The position numbers and the translations under genes are program-made. This document shows, one piece after another, positions 35,161 through 47,587 of a DNA stretch of 50,471 nt. Under the pieces are notes generated by a model. It was not told where the DNA came from. It saw nothing but the letters and a program-made list of their open reading frames with translations, and made no database searches. Numbering within the stretch: the first letter of the stretch is position 1; every line of letters starts with the position of its first letter. The DNA comes from Sphaeroforma sirkka (lineage: Eukaryota; Opisthokonta; Ichthyosporea; Ichthyophonida), in assembly GCA_001586965.3 (NCBI GenBank), contig LUCW03000961.1, positions 1 through 50,471 of the forward strand, written 5' to 3'.

Positions 35161-36766
35161 GTGTTATGTGATTGAAAGCGCAGGCTGATTTATGCGGAAC
35201 AAGCGAATGCGGTTGTGTGTATGCACGACGGCAGTCTGCATAAGCGGGGAACTGTTCAACGCCCAGGGCCAACGGATATAAATGGATCACAAACGAACGA
35301 TCCAATTCCAAGCACAGAGGTGGTCATTCAACAATTAATAATTCACAATCAATCATTCTCGGCCAAGCGGAAGCTGTATTGCACTCAGGTGGCAACAACT
35401 AAAGCGGGAAACGATTGGGTGCCTACACTTATTGAGAAAGGAACGGATGTGGAAGGTATTCAAAGGATATGGATACGCAAACTATATAATAAATGCTGCC
35501 ATGCACGACTATAGTGGATGATCAACTCAAATATAACAACACCATAACGAAATAAGAAATAGATAACTCAAACTCAGAATTCAAATACACGAGTGAATAT
35601 ACGTACCAGAGCCACAGCAGTCGATCGTACAATGCAGTGCTCACCAACCGACTTCAATATTATTATACTGAATTTAATGATTATATTGAATATATTGACT
35701 TTGTTGAACTTACACTGAATACATTGATTGTATTTAATATTTCGACTCTAAAAATATTGTACTGAATATATAGATCATATTGAACATATTGTGACTTTGA
35801 ACTTATATTAAAAATATATTGAATATATTGAATATATTGATTATGTTAAATGATTATATAATCAGTATATTGATTATACAAATTATAGTGATTCTATTGA
35901 TTATATTGCTTGGCGGTTTGTTGCTATGATATGGCATCGCTTAGAATTCGCAATCTTGTACATCGGATACGGGAACGACTTAATTTAACGATTATTGGCG
36001 CAGCGCTCAGCTAATACCAATTTCCACCATTGGAAACAGAGATTCTAAGTACGATAAAAATTCCATCGTAGTGCTGTACCGACGCTCGCTTGTGACGCTC
36101 ACGTATATTCTCTCTATTTTAAAACAACATTTACAATGGTCTCCTTGGATTGTTTGGAGGACTATACATTCGTACGCTCCAAGCACCCACAATCAACACT
36201 AATCACTCGCCTGGGCGTACAAACCATCACTCGGTGGTGGTGCAACCACGATATAAACATGGTTCTATATAAGCATGGTTCTATGTCCTTTCAAGCTGTA
36301 CTTCGTCCGTATTGAGTTCAGAGTGAATATGAATGTCTTTCAAAGGAACACTATGGTGCACACAGATGATTATTCAACTGGGGGAGAATGGCGGAGCAAG
36401 CGCACAGTATATCAGGAAAACAGCAGAACAGCCGTCTACACCACACAGCAGGATTACCATGAGACCACACACGCGCGACCAGAAAAACAAACGAATGATA
36501 CTCCAATGCACCCGAATGTCGTACCGAACGAGTCCATGCATGTCACATGTGGTGATGAGACTATGTAGCAAGTCACGAGGGTTTAGAGTTTTCATTATAC
36601 AGCACAATGCGTATCACTAGATAGTAGAGATGACTGCAGATGACTGCAGGTGACTACAGGTGGTTTGATTTGATTTAGTTTATTCCCTAGGTTCCCCATT
36701 GGCCCACTTCCTGGTCGCAATTGAGAGCACTGAGCTAAAGTACGTTGTTCGGGTTGGCAGCACCCC
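35161..36766. other. Spacer between two convergent genes
   Basis: About 1.6 kb between the end of the zinc-finger gene and the stop of QNG1 (36767). It includes an AT-rich stretch (35650-35910) built from repeated TATATTGAATATATTGATTA-like words. Two frames of about 97-99 codons (35215-35514 and 36275-36568, plus strand) lack supporting features. Confidence 0.5.
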
Positions 36767-39700
36767 TCAATAGAAGCGAGTGCGCACCAGATGAATAGGC
36801 ACATGTGCCATGTCGTGACTGTACTGTTTGGCATAGTCCCACAGATAGAAGTCAAGCAGGATGGAATTGAGTTCACTCGCACAACCCTGTCGACGCATCT
36901 CTCGCTTCACCAATTCAACCGCCCAAATGGAACATCCCCGGACTTCGGCTTCTCGGGGATCTCCCGGTTGCCATAGCGACCCACTCTTCATGTCTGCGGT
37001 CAGCTCCTCTGTATACTCCATAAGTCCTAGATACACCAGCACCTATGACCATGGGCGGTAGCACATGTCATAAGAAACCTTACAATACACTTATGGTATG
37101 GGGTGAATGTCATGACAAACCCTTACAATACACTTGTCGTATGAGGTGGATGTCATGACAAACCTTAGAATACACTTATGGTAGGAGGTGAATGTCATGA
37201 AAAACCCTACAATACACTTGTGGTATGAGCTGGATGTCATGGCACACCCTACAATACACTTATAGTATGAGCTGGATGTCATGACAAACCTTACAATACA
37301 TTCGTGGTATGAGGTGGATGCCATGACAAACCATACAATACATTTATGGTATGAGGCGAATGTCATGACAACCCCTAAAAAACACTTATGGTATGCGGTG
37401 AATGTCATGACAAACCCTACTTTACACTTATGGTATGAGGTGAATGTCATGGCAAACCCTACAATACATTTATGGTATGAGGTGAATGTCATGATAAAGG
37501 CCTAATGTGTGCACACTGTGGAGCATGAACTATCACACAGTCAGTGCCAGCGACCGAGTAGCCATCGTCACAGCACACCGACCAGGAATGTCACGGCGCA
37601 ATCCTAATTACAGCAGTGAGTGGTTGGTCTGCTAGTGAGTTAAATACCATACATCCAACTTATGCATCCTCGCACATAGATATAGTACTACAGTTGCTCA
37701 CACGGAGTCTGACATGTGACAGCACACAACAAATACACTTCAGATGATAGTCTTTGTCTCAAAGGACACTAACACTAACATACACCACGCGGCAATGAAC
37801 AGCAACTCGGTTGTGCGCTGATGCCTTTCCGAGCTCACAACTATCGGCTGGCATCAGCCATGCACTTTAAACCCATCCGCTGTGAACGGTTGCCATGGCG
37901 ATATGACACATGCGTACTGTCAGACCAATGTCCACATGACAGAGAAACGTTTACGCGCAGAAGAATAGAGGTGCACTGTCGATAACACAAATGGAGTGAG
38001 ACTCAACACAAACTGGGGCGATGGCGTTTGTGTGCGGAGACGGATGCGTATGTGTATGAACACGCAAGCACGTGCCACAGGCGACTGCAATGCTCATCGG
38101 TCAACCTCTGAGCACTTACACGCAGAGAGTGTCCTTTGTGATGCATGTGACCGCACAACCGCACAACACACTTGAGTGGTGACGAGGGCCGTTGTGTTGT
38201 GTTTGACAGGGCAGAGGTTTTAGGGGTTTAGGGTTTAGTACTCAGTACTCACCTGAGGCACACGGTAGTCAGCGAACATAGTAATGCACTCGATGTCAGA
38301 GAAGTGGCCATAGCCCGTCTGCTCAAAACACGCCCACACATCTGCTACGAAGATCTGTGCACGTTTGTAGAAAGCACACTCTGCCAAAGGATGTAATATG
38401 AATGGACAAGTCAGTTGGGTTTTAGGGTTTTTAGGGTTTGAGGTTTTAGGTTTTTGAGCAAGTCAGTTGGAAGCAACTCTGCCAAAGGGAATAGTATGAA
38501 ATGGACAGGTCAGTTGAATGCACCAGACGAGACACAGACGAGCGATAGATGCTCCAGACCTAGCAAGTGGGAGACACACCGGTGCTACGCCGTACGCACT
38601 TCATGCGCCTCTCGCCCTGTATGTGCTGATGTCGTTGTAGCAGGGGAACTTGGTGACCATGGTATACACGAGTGTTATACTATATGCTCACATGTCTTAC
38701 ATTAAGCGTTGTATGCAATTTACACACCTCTCGCCCTGTATGTGCTGATGTCGTTGTAGCAGGGGAACTTGGTGACCATGGTATACACGAGTGTTATACT
38801 ATATGCTCACATGTCTTACATTAAGCGTTGTATGCAATTTACACACCTCTCTCCATGTATGTGCTGATGTCGTTGTAGCAGGGGAACTTGGTGACCATGG
38901 TATTCACGAGTGTTTCGGCAGATCCGTTACAGCTCGCTATCAACTCAGACACCTGAAATGTTACGATGGCGTCGCATCAGTCACCGACAGAACACGTCTG
39001 AGTGTACATGTGTGGCCACGAAAAAGTGATAAAACCCAAACTAAAAGTATTTGAAAGTCAGTGCACAGCTAAGGAGACTATGCACCAAAACCTAAACCCC
39101 TAAAACAGCTACAGCATACGCACAAAAACACAAACACACATACATATATGCAAGAGTAGACAATGGTACATACAGATGTGCACATACACATACATGCGCA
39201 GGCAGTTGTGCAGACATATGGGCATATACTCGTGCATGTGTATATAATATACACATGTATGTGTATATAATATACACGTGCATCTGTGTATAGTATACAC
39301 GTGCATGTGTATATATTGGTACATGCACGTGTCCTGATGGCTGCGTAGAGAGGTGCTGTGTGTGTACATGATACCTTGCCCTTGTAGTCCTTCAGCAGCA
39401 CCTGCCCGCATTGCGTGAGGTGTTCGTGGCGATAGTGCAGCAGTGGCGGTGGTTCGGTTGAGTCTGAGCGGAACACGTGCGCCACTTGTCGTTCGGTGAT
39501 GTGTGCGTAGTACGATGGCGTGGTGATGTGAATGCCCTCGTCCAGTGCTCGGTTGATGGCCGCACACAAGGCCCAATAACTGGGGCAGGGACAGGACAGT
39601 TATTACGGGAGATAGGGTTTAGGGTTTTAGTAAACCCTAGAACGCTAAAAGCCAATAAAGTGTTTGCGTGTTACAGTGCGGTTGTGCTGTAGTGTCGTGC

Positions 39701-42568
39701 GCAATGAGAGACGTAGTTGCACTAGTGATGGAGAGGTCTTAGATATTGTTCTTATTGAAGGGGGTCAGGAACCATATATAAAGGCTAAACCCTAAACCTT
39801 AAATGAGGGGAATAAACCCTAAACCCAAAGACCCTAAACCCAAACAGGCGGTTAAACTCTAAAGCCTGAATTGGATACGTTTGCTACACAATTAGTTAAG
39901 TGTCAAACAAAGTACTCCGTGCGTAGGTATATCTTCAGGTCTTTTGGTACAGATGGACGTAAGTGGAGCAAATAGGTGCGCTATTGTAAGTAGCACGCTA
40001 TATATCATACAACTTCATGCAATGAGCACGTAAGTAACACACTATATATCATACAAAACCATGCAATGAGCACGTAAGTATCACACTATATATCATACAA
40101 CCCCGTGCAATGAGCAGGCACAGGCACTAGGCAGACATGTGCACTCGCACTACAACACGGCAATCACAGGCAAGACACATCAACAAGAAAATTGCGCACA
40201 CACACACTACGACACACCACGTACACTCAATACCATACAATGCATGATACATAGACGTAGACTACCAACACAAACCCAACCATGTCCATCCAGCGGATGG
40301 CTTCATGAAAGTGCGTATAGAATGTATGTGGTATAGGGTGTAGGGTTTTAGGGTTTATGGTTTAGAGTGTCAGTGTCACGCAGTATATAATGTCTGTCAC
40401 AGTCTCAAGTGATGTGTGACATGCTACCCATGTGCGCACATGTCCATACTCAGTGTATGGCTTTATGAGAGTGCGTATAAACTGTATGGGTTTCAGGGTG
40501 TAGAGTATTAGGGTTTGTGGCATACTACCCATGTGCGCACATGTCCATACCCAGTGTATGGTTTTATGAAAGTGCGTATAAACTGTATGGGTTTTAGGGT
40601 GTATGGTGTAGGGTTTAGGGTTTGTGACATGCTACTCGTGTACGCAGATGTCCATACCCAGTGTATGGCTTGTTGCGATAGATGACGGTGTACAGCGTGT
40701 CTGTAGCGGACCAGAAGGAGAAGTTGAGCGTATCAATCACAAAGATCCAATTGAGCGCATTCTCATCGGCCACATCTGGATGCAGCTCATGTTGCTGTGC
40801 AGAGGAAGAGAGAATGCGAATGAATCAGTACCAACCAACCATTGGCCAGTGCACACACCGACGTTGATCAAGCACAGACACACGCACAGCACAGGCGTGT
40901 GGTGATGGGGTGCCAGCGGTGACTGCACATACAAGCAGACACCACAGGTATTGTATATAATTAAATGCCACAGATATCATGTTTGTGAAAATGCCACAGA
41001 TATCATATATAGACAAATACCACAGATAAAATGTATACACAAATGCCACAGGTATTTATATATACACAAATGTCACAGATATTTATATATACATAAATGC
41101 CAAGATATCATATATACTCTGATAGTGTCACTCACTAGTCGCTGATAGCACCTCTTCCAATGACTGTACCAGCCCAGTCCTGCACCAGCAGGCTAAGGCA
41201 ACTGTCGAGGGTTTAGGGGTTAGGGTTTAGGGTTTAGGACACACACATCACAAAACAACACACACACATCACAGACACACAACACACACACACATCGCAC
41301 CCACACAGATGCACATGCACATCAACGCACAAGCACAACAGACACACAGGTGCGCGTGCGTAGCCACACCTTCCAGGTGGCGGTTGAGTAGTTGATGGTC
41401 TGTGAGCGAGTGGTGATGGTGTGGGCTGCCTTGGCAATGCCGTGTGGTGATACGTGTACGTGTGTGCTGTTGTTGCTGATGTACTTCGCTGACTGCAGCA
41501 CTACGCCCATGTGCATGTCAGCACAGCTCTCTGCGCCATCGGTTGAGTGAATGTTAGCGTCGCTGCCTGCGGACTGTTTGGTGAAAGGGCGCACATGTGA
41601 TGGACGTGTGAGCAGAGTGTACTAGGCCCAAACTGTCTAGGCGTGTACCATTTAGATTAAAACCCTAAAACCCTAAATCCATTTAGACTCACGGGTGTTT
41701 GTGGTTTCTGCTGACTAGTCGTACCTGTATGAAACACGTCAGTTGTGGGCTGTGATGTGTCATAGGCAGAGCAATCGCTCGATAAAGTATTAGGGTTCAA
41801 CGTTTTAGAGTTTTGACATGAACGTTGCACTCACTATGCAGCAGCAATCGACTATTCAATCGATTCAGTTGATTTAATTAATTCAGTTGATTCAATTAAT
41901 TGAATTGATTCTATTAATTCATTTGATTCAATTAATCCCATCAATTCAATTGATTCAATTGATTTACTTGTTAATGTCCTTAGAATATGGGTTGGACTTG
42001 AGCGATGTCATCGATAGTATCGTTAAAAATGATTATACTGTGTTAGAATGGCAGCATTCCAGTGTGTGGATTTGCATGCACGTTGATTTTTGTGTGGTGA
42101 TACAGGTGTCAATAAGTAATCTGTGGTGAAATAAGTGTCAATAAGTAATCTGTGGTGATATAAGCGTCAATAAGTGATCTGTGGTGATATAAGCGTCAAT
42201 CAGTAATCTGTGGTGATGTAAGTATTAACAACTAATGGCCACAACAACAGCTGTTTTAATCTCTCATAGCATCAGCTGCTCAGTGTTCTGTGCACAAATA
42301 GCGTGCATGAGCCACTTGTGCTGTGCACGCATAGCGTGCATGAGCCACTTGTGCTGTGCACACATAGCGTGCATGAGCCACTTGTGCTGTGCACACATAG
42401 TGTGCATGAGCCACTTGTGCTGTGCACACATAGTGTGCATGAGCCACTTGTGCTGTGCACACATAACGTACATGAGCCACATGTGTTATGCCTGCTGTGC
42501 ATGTCCCTCACCTGCGGCTGCCAAATATCGTCTCCATGGTCGTCCTGTGCGAGTGCGTTGGGGTTCAT
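36767..42568 (-). CDS. QNG1: Queuosine 5'-phosphate N-glycosylase/hydrolase (QNG1, DUF2419 family)
   Basis: Seven exons join in phase: 42512-42568 (from ATG), 41370-41573, 40658-40794, 39375-39579, 38847-38952, 38253-38380 and 36767-37042. The product releases queuine from queuosine 5'-phosphate for tRNA modification. Family blocks in order: [55 protein letters not shown] (across an intron), [52 protein letters not shown] and [18 protein letters not shown]. Human C9orf64 has the same order and length of core, and all seven boundaries keep phase. A second ATG at 41516 lies closer to the usual family start; the first exon ([19 protein letters not shown]) is unlike known homologues and could instead be a linker from the ataxin-10 gene upstream. 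Introns carry minisatellites and telomeric motifs. Confidence 0.9.
37078..37500. repeat. Intronic minisatellite, 42-bp unit
   Basis: Ten copies of a 42-bp unit (ACCCTACAATACACTTATGG then TATGAGGTGAATGTCATGACA) in the QNG1 intron just upstream of the last exon. The period is a multiple of three and opens a 14-residue repeated frame on the minus strand that is not coding. Confidence 0.92.
38217..38455. repeat. Interstitial telomeric tracts flanking QNG1 exon 6
   Basis: TTTTAGGGGTTTAGGGTTTAG at about 38217-38239 and GGTTTTAGGGTTTTTAGGG at about 38417-38455 lie on the two sides of the exon 38253-38380. Confidence 0.85.
38608..38952 (-). repeat. 119-bp tandem copies of the 3' half of QNG1 exon 5 with its donor
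   Basis: The 3' half of exon 38847-38952 (encoding [12 protein letters not shown]) and the first intron bases are repeated twice more in the following intron, at spacings of exactly 119 bases (starts near 38849, 38730 and 38611). The two intronic copies are virtually identical to each other. The middle copy keeps the GTGTGTAA donor; the far copy has GCGC instead. Confidence 0.92.
39087..39108. repeat. Interstitial telomeric motif in QNG1 intron
   Basis: Two degenerate CCTAAA units (AAACCTAAACCCCTAAAACA) lie in the intron 38953-39374, followed by CA/TA-rich microsatellite DNA (about 39120-39330). Confidence 0.7.
39613..39845. repeat. Interstitial telomeric tracts in both orientations
   Basis: TAGGGTTTAGGGTTTTAG at about 39613-39630, then CCCTAAA-type units at about 39783-39845, in the QNG1 intron 39580-40657. 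Confidence 0.85.
39985..40115. repeat. Three-copy ~44-bp tandem repeat
   Basis: Units with CACGTAAGTANCACACTATATATCATACAA and CATGCAATGAG occur three times in the QNG1 intron. Confidence 0.8.
40265..40668 (-). repeat. ~100-110-bp tandem copies of the end of QNG1 exon 3 with its 5' splice site
   Basis: The last 14 exon bases and donor (AAGCCATACACTGG|GTATGG on the minus strand, at about 40652-40671) recur downstream at about 40546-40565 and 40445-40464, and in decayed form near 40285. Each unit also carries a TTTAGGG-type tract (plus strand: 40588-40623, about 40490-40515, 40332-40365). The nearest copy keeps a perfect donor. Confidence 0.85.
41209..41238. repeat. Interstitial telomeric tract
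   Basis: GGGTTTAGGGGTTAGGGTTTAGGG-type repeats in the QNG1 intron 40795-41369, followed by CACA-rich DNA. Confidence 0.85.
41655..41680. repeat. Interstitial telomeric tract
   Basis: AAACCCTAAAACCCTAAA on the plus strand in the first QNG1 intron. Confidence 0.8.
42285..42485. repeat. Intronic minisatellite, 33-bp unit
   Basis: About six copies of a 33-bp unit (GCGTGCATGAGCCACTTGTG then CTGTGCACACATA) in the first QNG1 intron. The unit length, a multiple of three, opens several frames on both strands that are not coding. Confidence 0.92.
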
Positions 42569-42925
42569 CTGTGCACTCCATTGTGCGTGGCTGTGTGTCA
42601 CTGCGTGTTTTGCTGTGCTGTGTGTGTCTACTGTGTCTGTTGTGGTGTCGTCTGTGTGCTGTGGTGGGTGGCCTGTCACAGTGGCTGTTTGGGGATGTGA
42701 GCGTAACGCCACAGATGCGAATGAAATGAGTCACGGTGGAATTACGAATGCCACAGATCCACATAACCGTTTAGGGTTTAGCTTAATCCCTAAAGACATG
42801 TTGCTAGAGTAGTCAGAACCGCCAATGGAATACGCCAGTAGGACTACGCCCTATACAGTGCCGTAAGGACAAGGACAGTCATCAACATACACGTAAAACG
42901 GCGACACACGCATCAAGAGGCAACA

Positions 42926-44654
42926 CTACAGAACCCTAAATACCATGTGCAAATATATACATGTACACAAGGAAGAATTTATAAACCATACAACATGTGC
43001 ATAAGAAATGACCCAAAACCCATAAAACATGTGCACACGGACATACATAACCGTTTGCAGACACATACGCAGATGGCTGGGTCCCTTGGACGCACCTGAA
43101 GGGTGGGTATGTTGTTTGGAGCCTTCGCCGTCGCGCTTGATCTTCAGTCTGCCTGTGGACGGGTCGATGTCAACCTCCATGCCCAAGTCAGGATCAACCA
43201 CTACTTTGTTCTTCTCCATACCTGATGGACCGAATATTGTGATTATAGGGTTTTAGGGTTTGAAGGGTTTTAGGGTTTTAGGGTTTAGGTTTGAAGATTC
43301 TCTTGAGTAAAAAACCGTTTGCGAGTGGGGGCGCAGTGTAGGTATCTAGTCAAATCAGCAATTAACTAGATGATCTGTCACCAGTTGATATCGATACAGG
43401 ATATGTGTGACAAAAAGCCGAGTATAGGTGAAAGACATACACAGATAAGAAACTCTGATACGTATAGTACATCCATGCCCAGTTGATACGGTGTTCAAGT
43501 CTTACCTGCCACCAGTTGCTGGTTGCGTTCGTTGCCCTCGAGAGCGTTGCGCAGGGCTAGTACGGCCCATTCTTTGATGTAAGGATTCCTGTCGTCCAAC
43601 TGGCAGTGATTTAAAAATAGAACAAGCCCTTCAGATTCGCGCAGCTGGTCTTGTGCGTGAGGATTTCTGCTGGCCACGTTGCCTAGCAACCGGATGAGGT
43701 TACCCTTCAGTCCATGTGCTGTGGTGTCGGAAATCGTTCGACCTGGTGCAAAAGAAATGGGCCAATGATTTCACAACTCAAGCACATTTAAACAGATAAT
43801 GCAACAACAAGCAGACAAAGAGCGGATAAGTAAGTGTTTCTCGTATATAACATTATGCTTGAATATCTACCAGCTTAATACAAATATACCACTCAAGCAT
43901 AGTATGTGTCGAGTGTGTCGGGTGGATTACATGTACACACACACACACACCGATTACAGTATATATATATCAATATATACATATACAAAAATATATATAT
44001 ATATATACATACACATACATATATATACATATATTCATACATAATAATATATATAATAATATATAAAACATATATATATATATATATTATAATTGGTGTG
44101 TGACATGTGTGACACTGAGTCCACGTGACGTATGACCTTGAGTCATACGTGACGTGTGATGCTGGGTTTGTGTGACGTGTGATGCTGGGTTTGTGTGACG
44201 TGTGAAGCTGAGTCGAGTCCGCGAGTGGACTTGTGTGTAAGATGGTGGTTTGGAATGTGCATATTTTTGTATAGAGCTGTGCGGAATGTTGTAAACTAAA
44301 GACTTACTTAATGTTAGCCAGTAGTATACACACACAAAGCTATGCCTATGTGATCGGATATGAGTATGTAAGTAACTTAAGTTTAGACTTAAAAGCTGTA
44401 AAGTAGTGTAAAATATATAGTTGATGGTGACAGTAACCAGAAGGCAACGGTCGCCATCAGTTAGCTAGCAGTTAGTGTTCATAAGGAATTAACCTGTAAT
44501 AGGTGCCATATGGGCGAGAGCTAGCGTATATAACTAGATATCATGAAGTGATCAGTCTTCATAGTTTCTAGGAGCTAATCCACTACTTTAATACTCAGTA
44601 AAATTTACATACATGCCAATTTGGATTTATTAGTTTTGTACTTGGAAAGTACTC

Positions 44655-44694
<40 letters not shown>

Positions 44695-44707
44695 ACACAC
44701 ATGCACG

Positions 44708-44747
<40 letters not shown>

Positions 44748-47538
44748 CCTTGTTTGGCCTGTGGCTTCTGTGCATCATGTTTTAGTGTGTCGCTGTTGAG
44801 CTTGGGTGGTTGCACATTCGGCAGAGCGGCCCATGCACTGCGCAGTAGTTCACAGCACACGTGTACTACACTGGTGCGAGTGGATATCACTGTGTTGAGT
44901 GGGTCGGTGCACTCGGGTGTCTGTGTGTGCACACAGAGAGTGAACCGGGCGGAGCGAAAGCGTTTATGGAACGAGAATGAATGGGGTGAGCACAATGAGA
45001 TGACACTTACGCACTGACAGCCAAATGGCAGTTAGTGGTTCATAGGGACATCACGAATCCGTTAGTAAACGCAGTTCGTGTGTGTTCAGTATATGTTACG
45101 TGGGCTATATCACGCACATGGTTGCAGACATTGCGACCACCCGTTACATACCAGTGTAGTGTGTGGAAGTATGACGGAATGTTCTGAGTATCTGAGCTAA
45201 AAAAAACTGCTTTGTTTACTGTGATGAAAGACAGATACAGTTGGTGTGGTGCGCTTGACGTCACGTGCGAATTGTTCATTCCACGCACAGCGAACATCCC
45301 TTGCAGGCGTACGCAATCAGCCAAATAAGTATAAATTGCAACGGCTATGAAGTAACGTTTAAGACGCGAAATGACAGGGACACACAAGAGGTGGCTAGAA
45401 CGCGTAGACGTTAACATTCCAACGTTGTGATTAACGTCAACCGCACCCGAAAAGACTAAATGAAACCACAGTCATTCACCAGAGAAAATAACCAAAGGTT
45501 CAATAATGCATTAGAACCCTAAACGTACACAGTCAAAAACATGGCGATAGAGCGTTTAAAAAAGTGTATACAGGGACGGGCAAAAAGCCAATGCTCATAC
45601 ACAGAACCCACACACCACAAGGCATAGACCCCGCCAGTGCATGGGACTACCCACATACACATATACGTACACCTGAAGACTTATGTAATACAGACAGTGC
45701 ATGGGACTACCCATATAGACACATTCGTACACCTGAAAACTTATGTAATACAGATAGTGCATGGGCCACATACGTAGGTGTGCACTGCGGCGGTGACTGC
45801 GCACATGGCCGCCAGCAATGCGTTGAGCCGAGTGAGTGCCATCACAGCCGATGGTTTCTTCGCTTCCAAATCACTCCAGAAAGACTCTCCCTCTGCAAGC
45901 TAGGGTTATAGGGTTATAAGATTTTAGGGTTTGAGTGTTTTAGAATTTAGGGCTGCCGTGTGTTAATGTTGACTGACAGTTATATGTGAATGTTTTAGGG
46001 TTTAGGGTTGTCTTGTGTTAATGTTGGCTCACAATTATATGAGAATGTTGGCTCTTAGTCAATGAGCGTGTGATGAGATGCCAAAAGAAAGCGAATGAGC
46101 GCGCAATTGCAGCTGACGTGGCGCAACACACTGAAGTGAGAGTACTCATGACACTCGCTAACATGTCACAGTAATTGCACATGTAACTCATGACACTAAC
46201 TAATTCAGGCAATTAAGTCAAGACATACCACTGACTGGATGCAGTCCACCGCCTGCTGTGCCACGTAAGTGACTGTGTGTAGTGTGAGTCGTATGGCTCT
46301 GCTGTCGTTGGTGTCGGTTGCTGTGGGTGTTGTGGCGGCTGTAGTGCTGATGACCACTCGCGAAGCGTCTTCCACCTGATGATTGTGGCATGAGCGATTA
46401 ATGCGCTACCAATTTCTAACTAATTTACAACTATAATTAGAAGACAGACAAGTTTGTGTACCATCGATTGTATATTTACCTCTTTGTGTATTCATTTGCT
46501 ATAGGGTTTTAGGGTTTGAAACCCTTAACCCCTAAACCCAAACCCACATGTGCATACCGTTTGGGCCAAAAACCAGGGCAGGACAGTGGGAACGAGGTGG
46601 TTGGTGCGTATTGTGTGGGCTGTGTGGCCGTCTGCTGCCCTCTCATCCGTTGCCGTGGGGTGTGTGATATCCTGTGTCTCTCTCTCTTTGTGTGTGTATG
46701 TGTGCGTGTGTGTGTATATATCTGTCTGTGTGTGTGACAGTGCTTCCCACGCTGTGGGGAATCGGTCACTGTCTATGGCGTGAGTTGTCAACAACGCCAT
46801 CCAATCACAAGTCAGCGGCTCAGTAGTGTCGTCGTCATCGTCTGCTGCAGATGGTCAATGCACACACAATTAAAAACAATACGTTTTATTTAAATGAACC
46901 AAAAACCTATATAGGTTGACGTGTGATGAGAATAGATACATACGGACTATCTAGACTGTGTACGTATGATCCAACCCAACCCAATCCAATCCAGCCCATC
47001 GCATCACATGACATGAGAACAGAACAGAACAGAGCAGAACAGAACAGAACAGAGCAGATCACAGTACATCACATCAAATCACATCACATCACATCACATC
47101 ACATCACATCACATCACATCACATCACATCACATCACATCACATCACATCACATCACATCACAGCATATCAGATCAGATCAGATCAGATCAGATCAGATC
47201 AGATCAGATCACACCACACCACACCATACGCAACAGAGGACGTACCGTCGCTGAAGAGAATGGTAGCCCAGTGCGCAACCATTGTCCACCACAGCCACTG
47301 CCCCTGTACACCCAACAGGTCGTCGTACACACTCTCGTGTGACACGGCACACACGTGCACCAGACTCTCCACCAGACACAGCAGCCCATGCGCCTCACTC
47401 GCCATGGCAGTGTGTGCTGTACTGGTGGGCGTTGCGGGTGACGCACCGGTGGCTGTTGGGTCTGTTGCAGGTGGGACAGGCGTAGGGGCTGTGGTTGTTG
47501 CAGATGATGTGGGTGTTGTAGATGTGGAAGAAAGAGTG

Positions 47539-47587
<49 letters not shown>

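Noticed and set aside
35215-35514. A 99-codon plus-strand frame after the zinc-finger gene
   Set aside because: Probably 3' UTR or spacer; no motif, and composition like surrounding noncoding DNA.
36275-36568. A 97-codon plus-strand frame
   Set aside because: An overlapping frame is equally open, and neither has motifs or splice partners.
41130-41210. An extra QNG1 exon ([16 protein letters not shown])
   Set aside because: The flanking exons already join in phase (ATWK to QHELHPD) exactly where the family is continuous, leaving no place for it.
42272-42482. Repeated frames of ~70 codons on both strands near 42.3 kb
   Set aside because: They translate a 33-bp minisatellite; the period is a multiple of three, so frames stay open by default.
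45040-45417. A 125-codon minus-strand frame
   Set aside because: It lies inside an ataxin-10 intron whose flanking exons join in phase without it.
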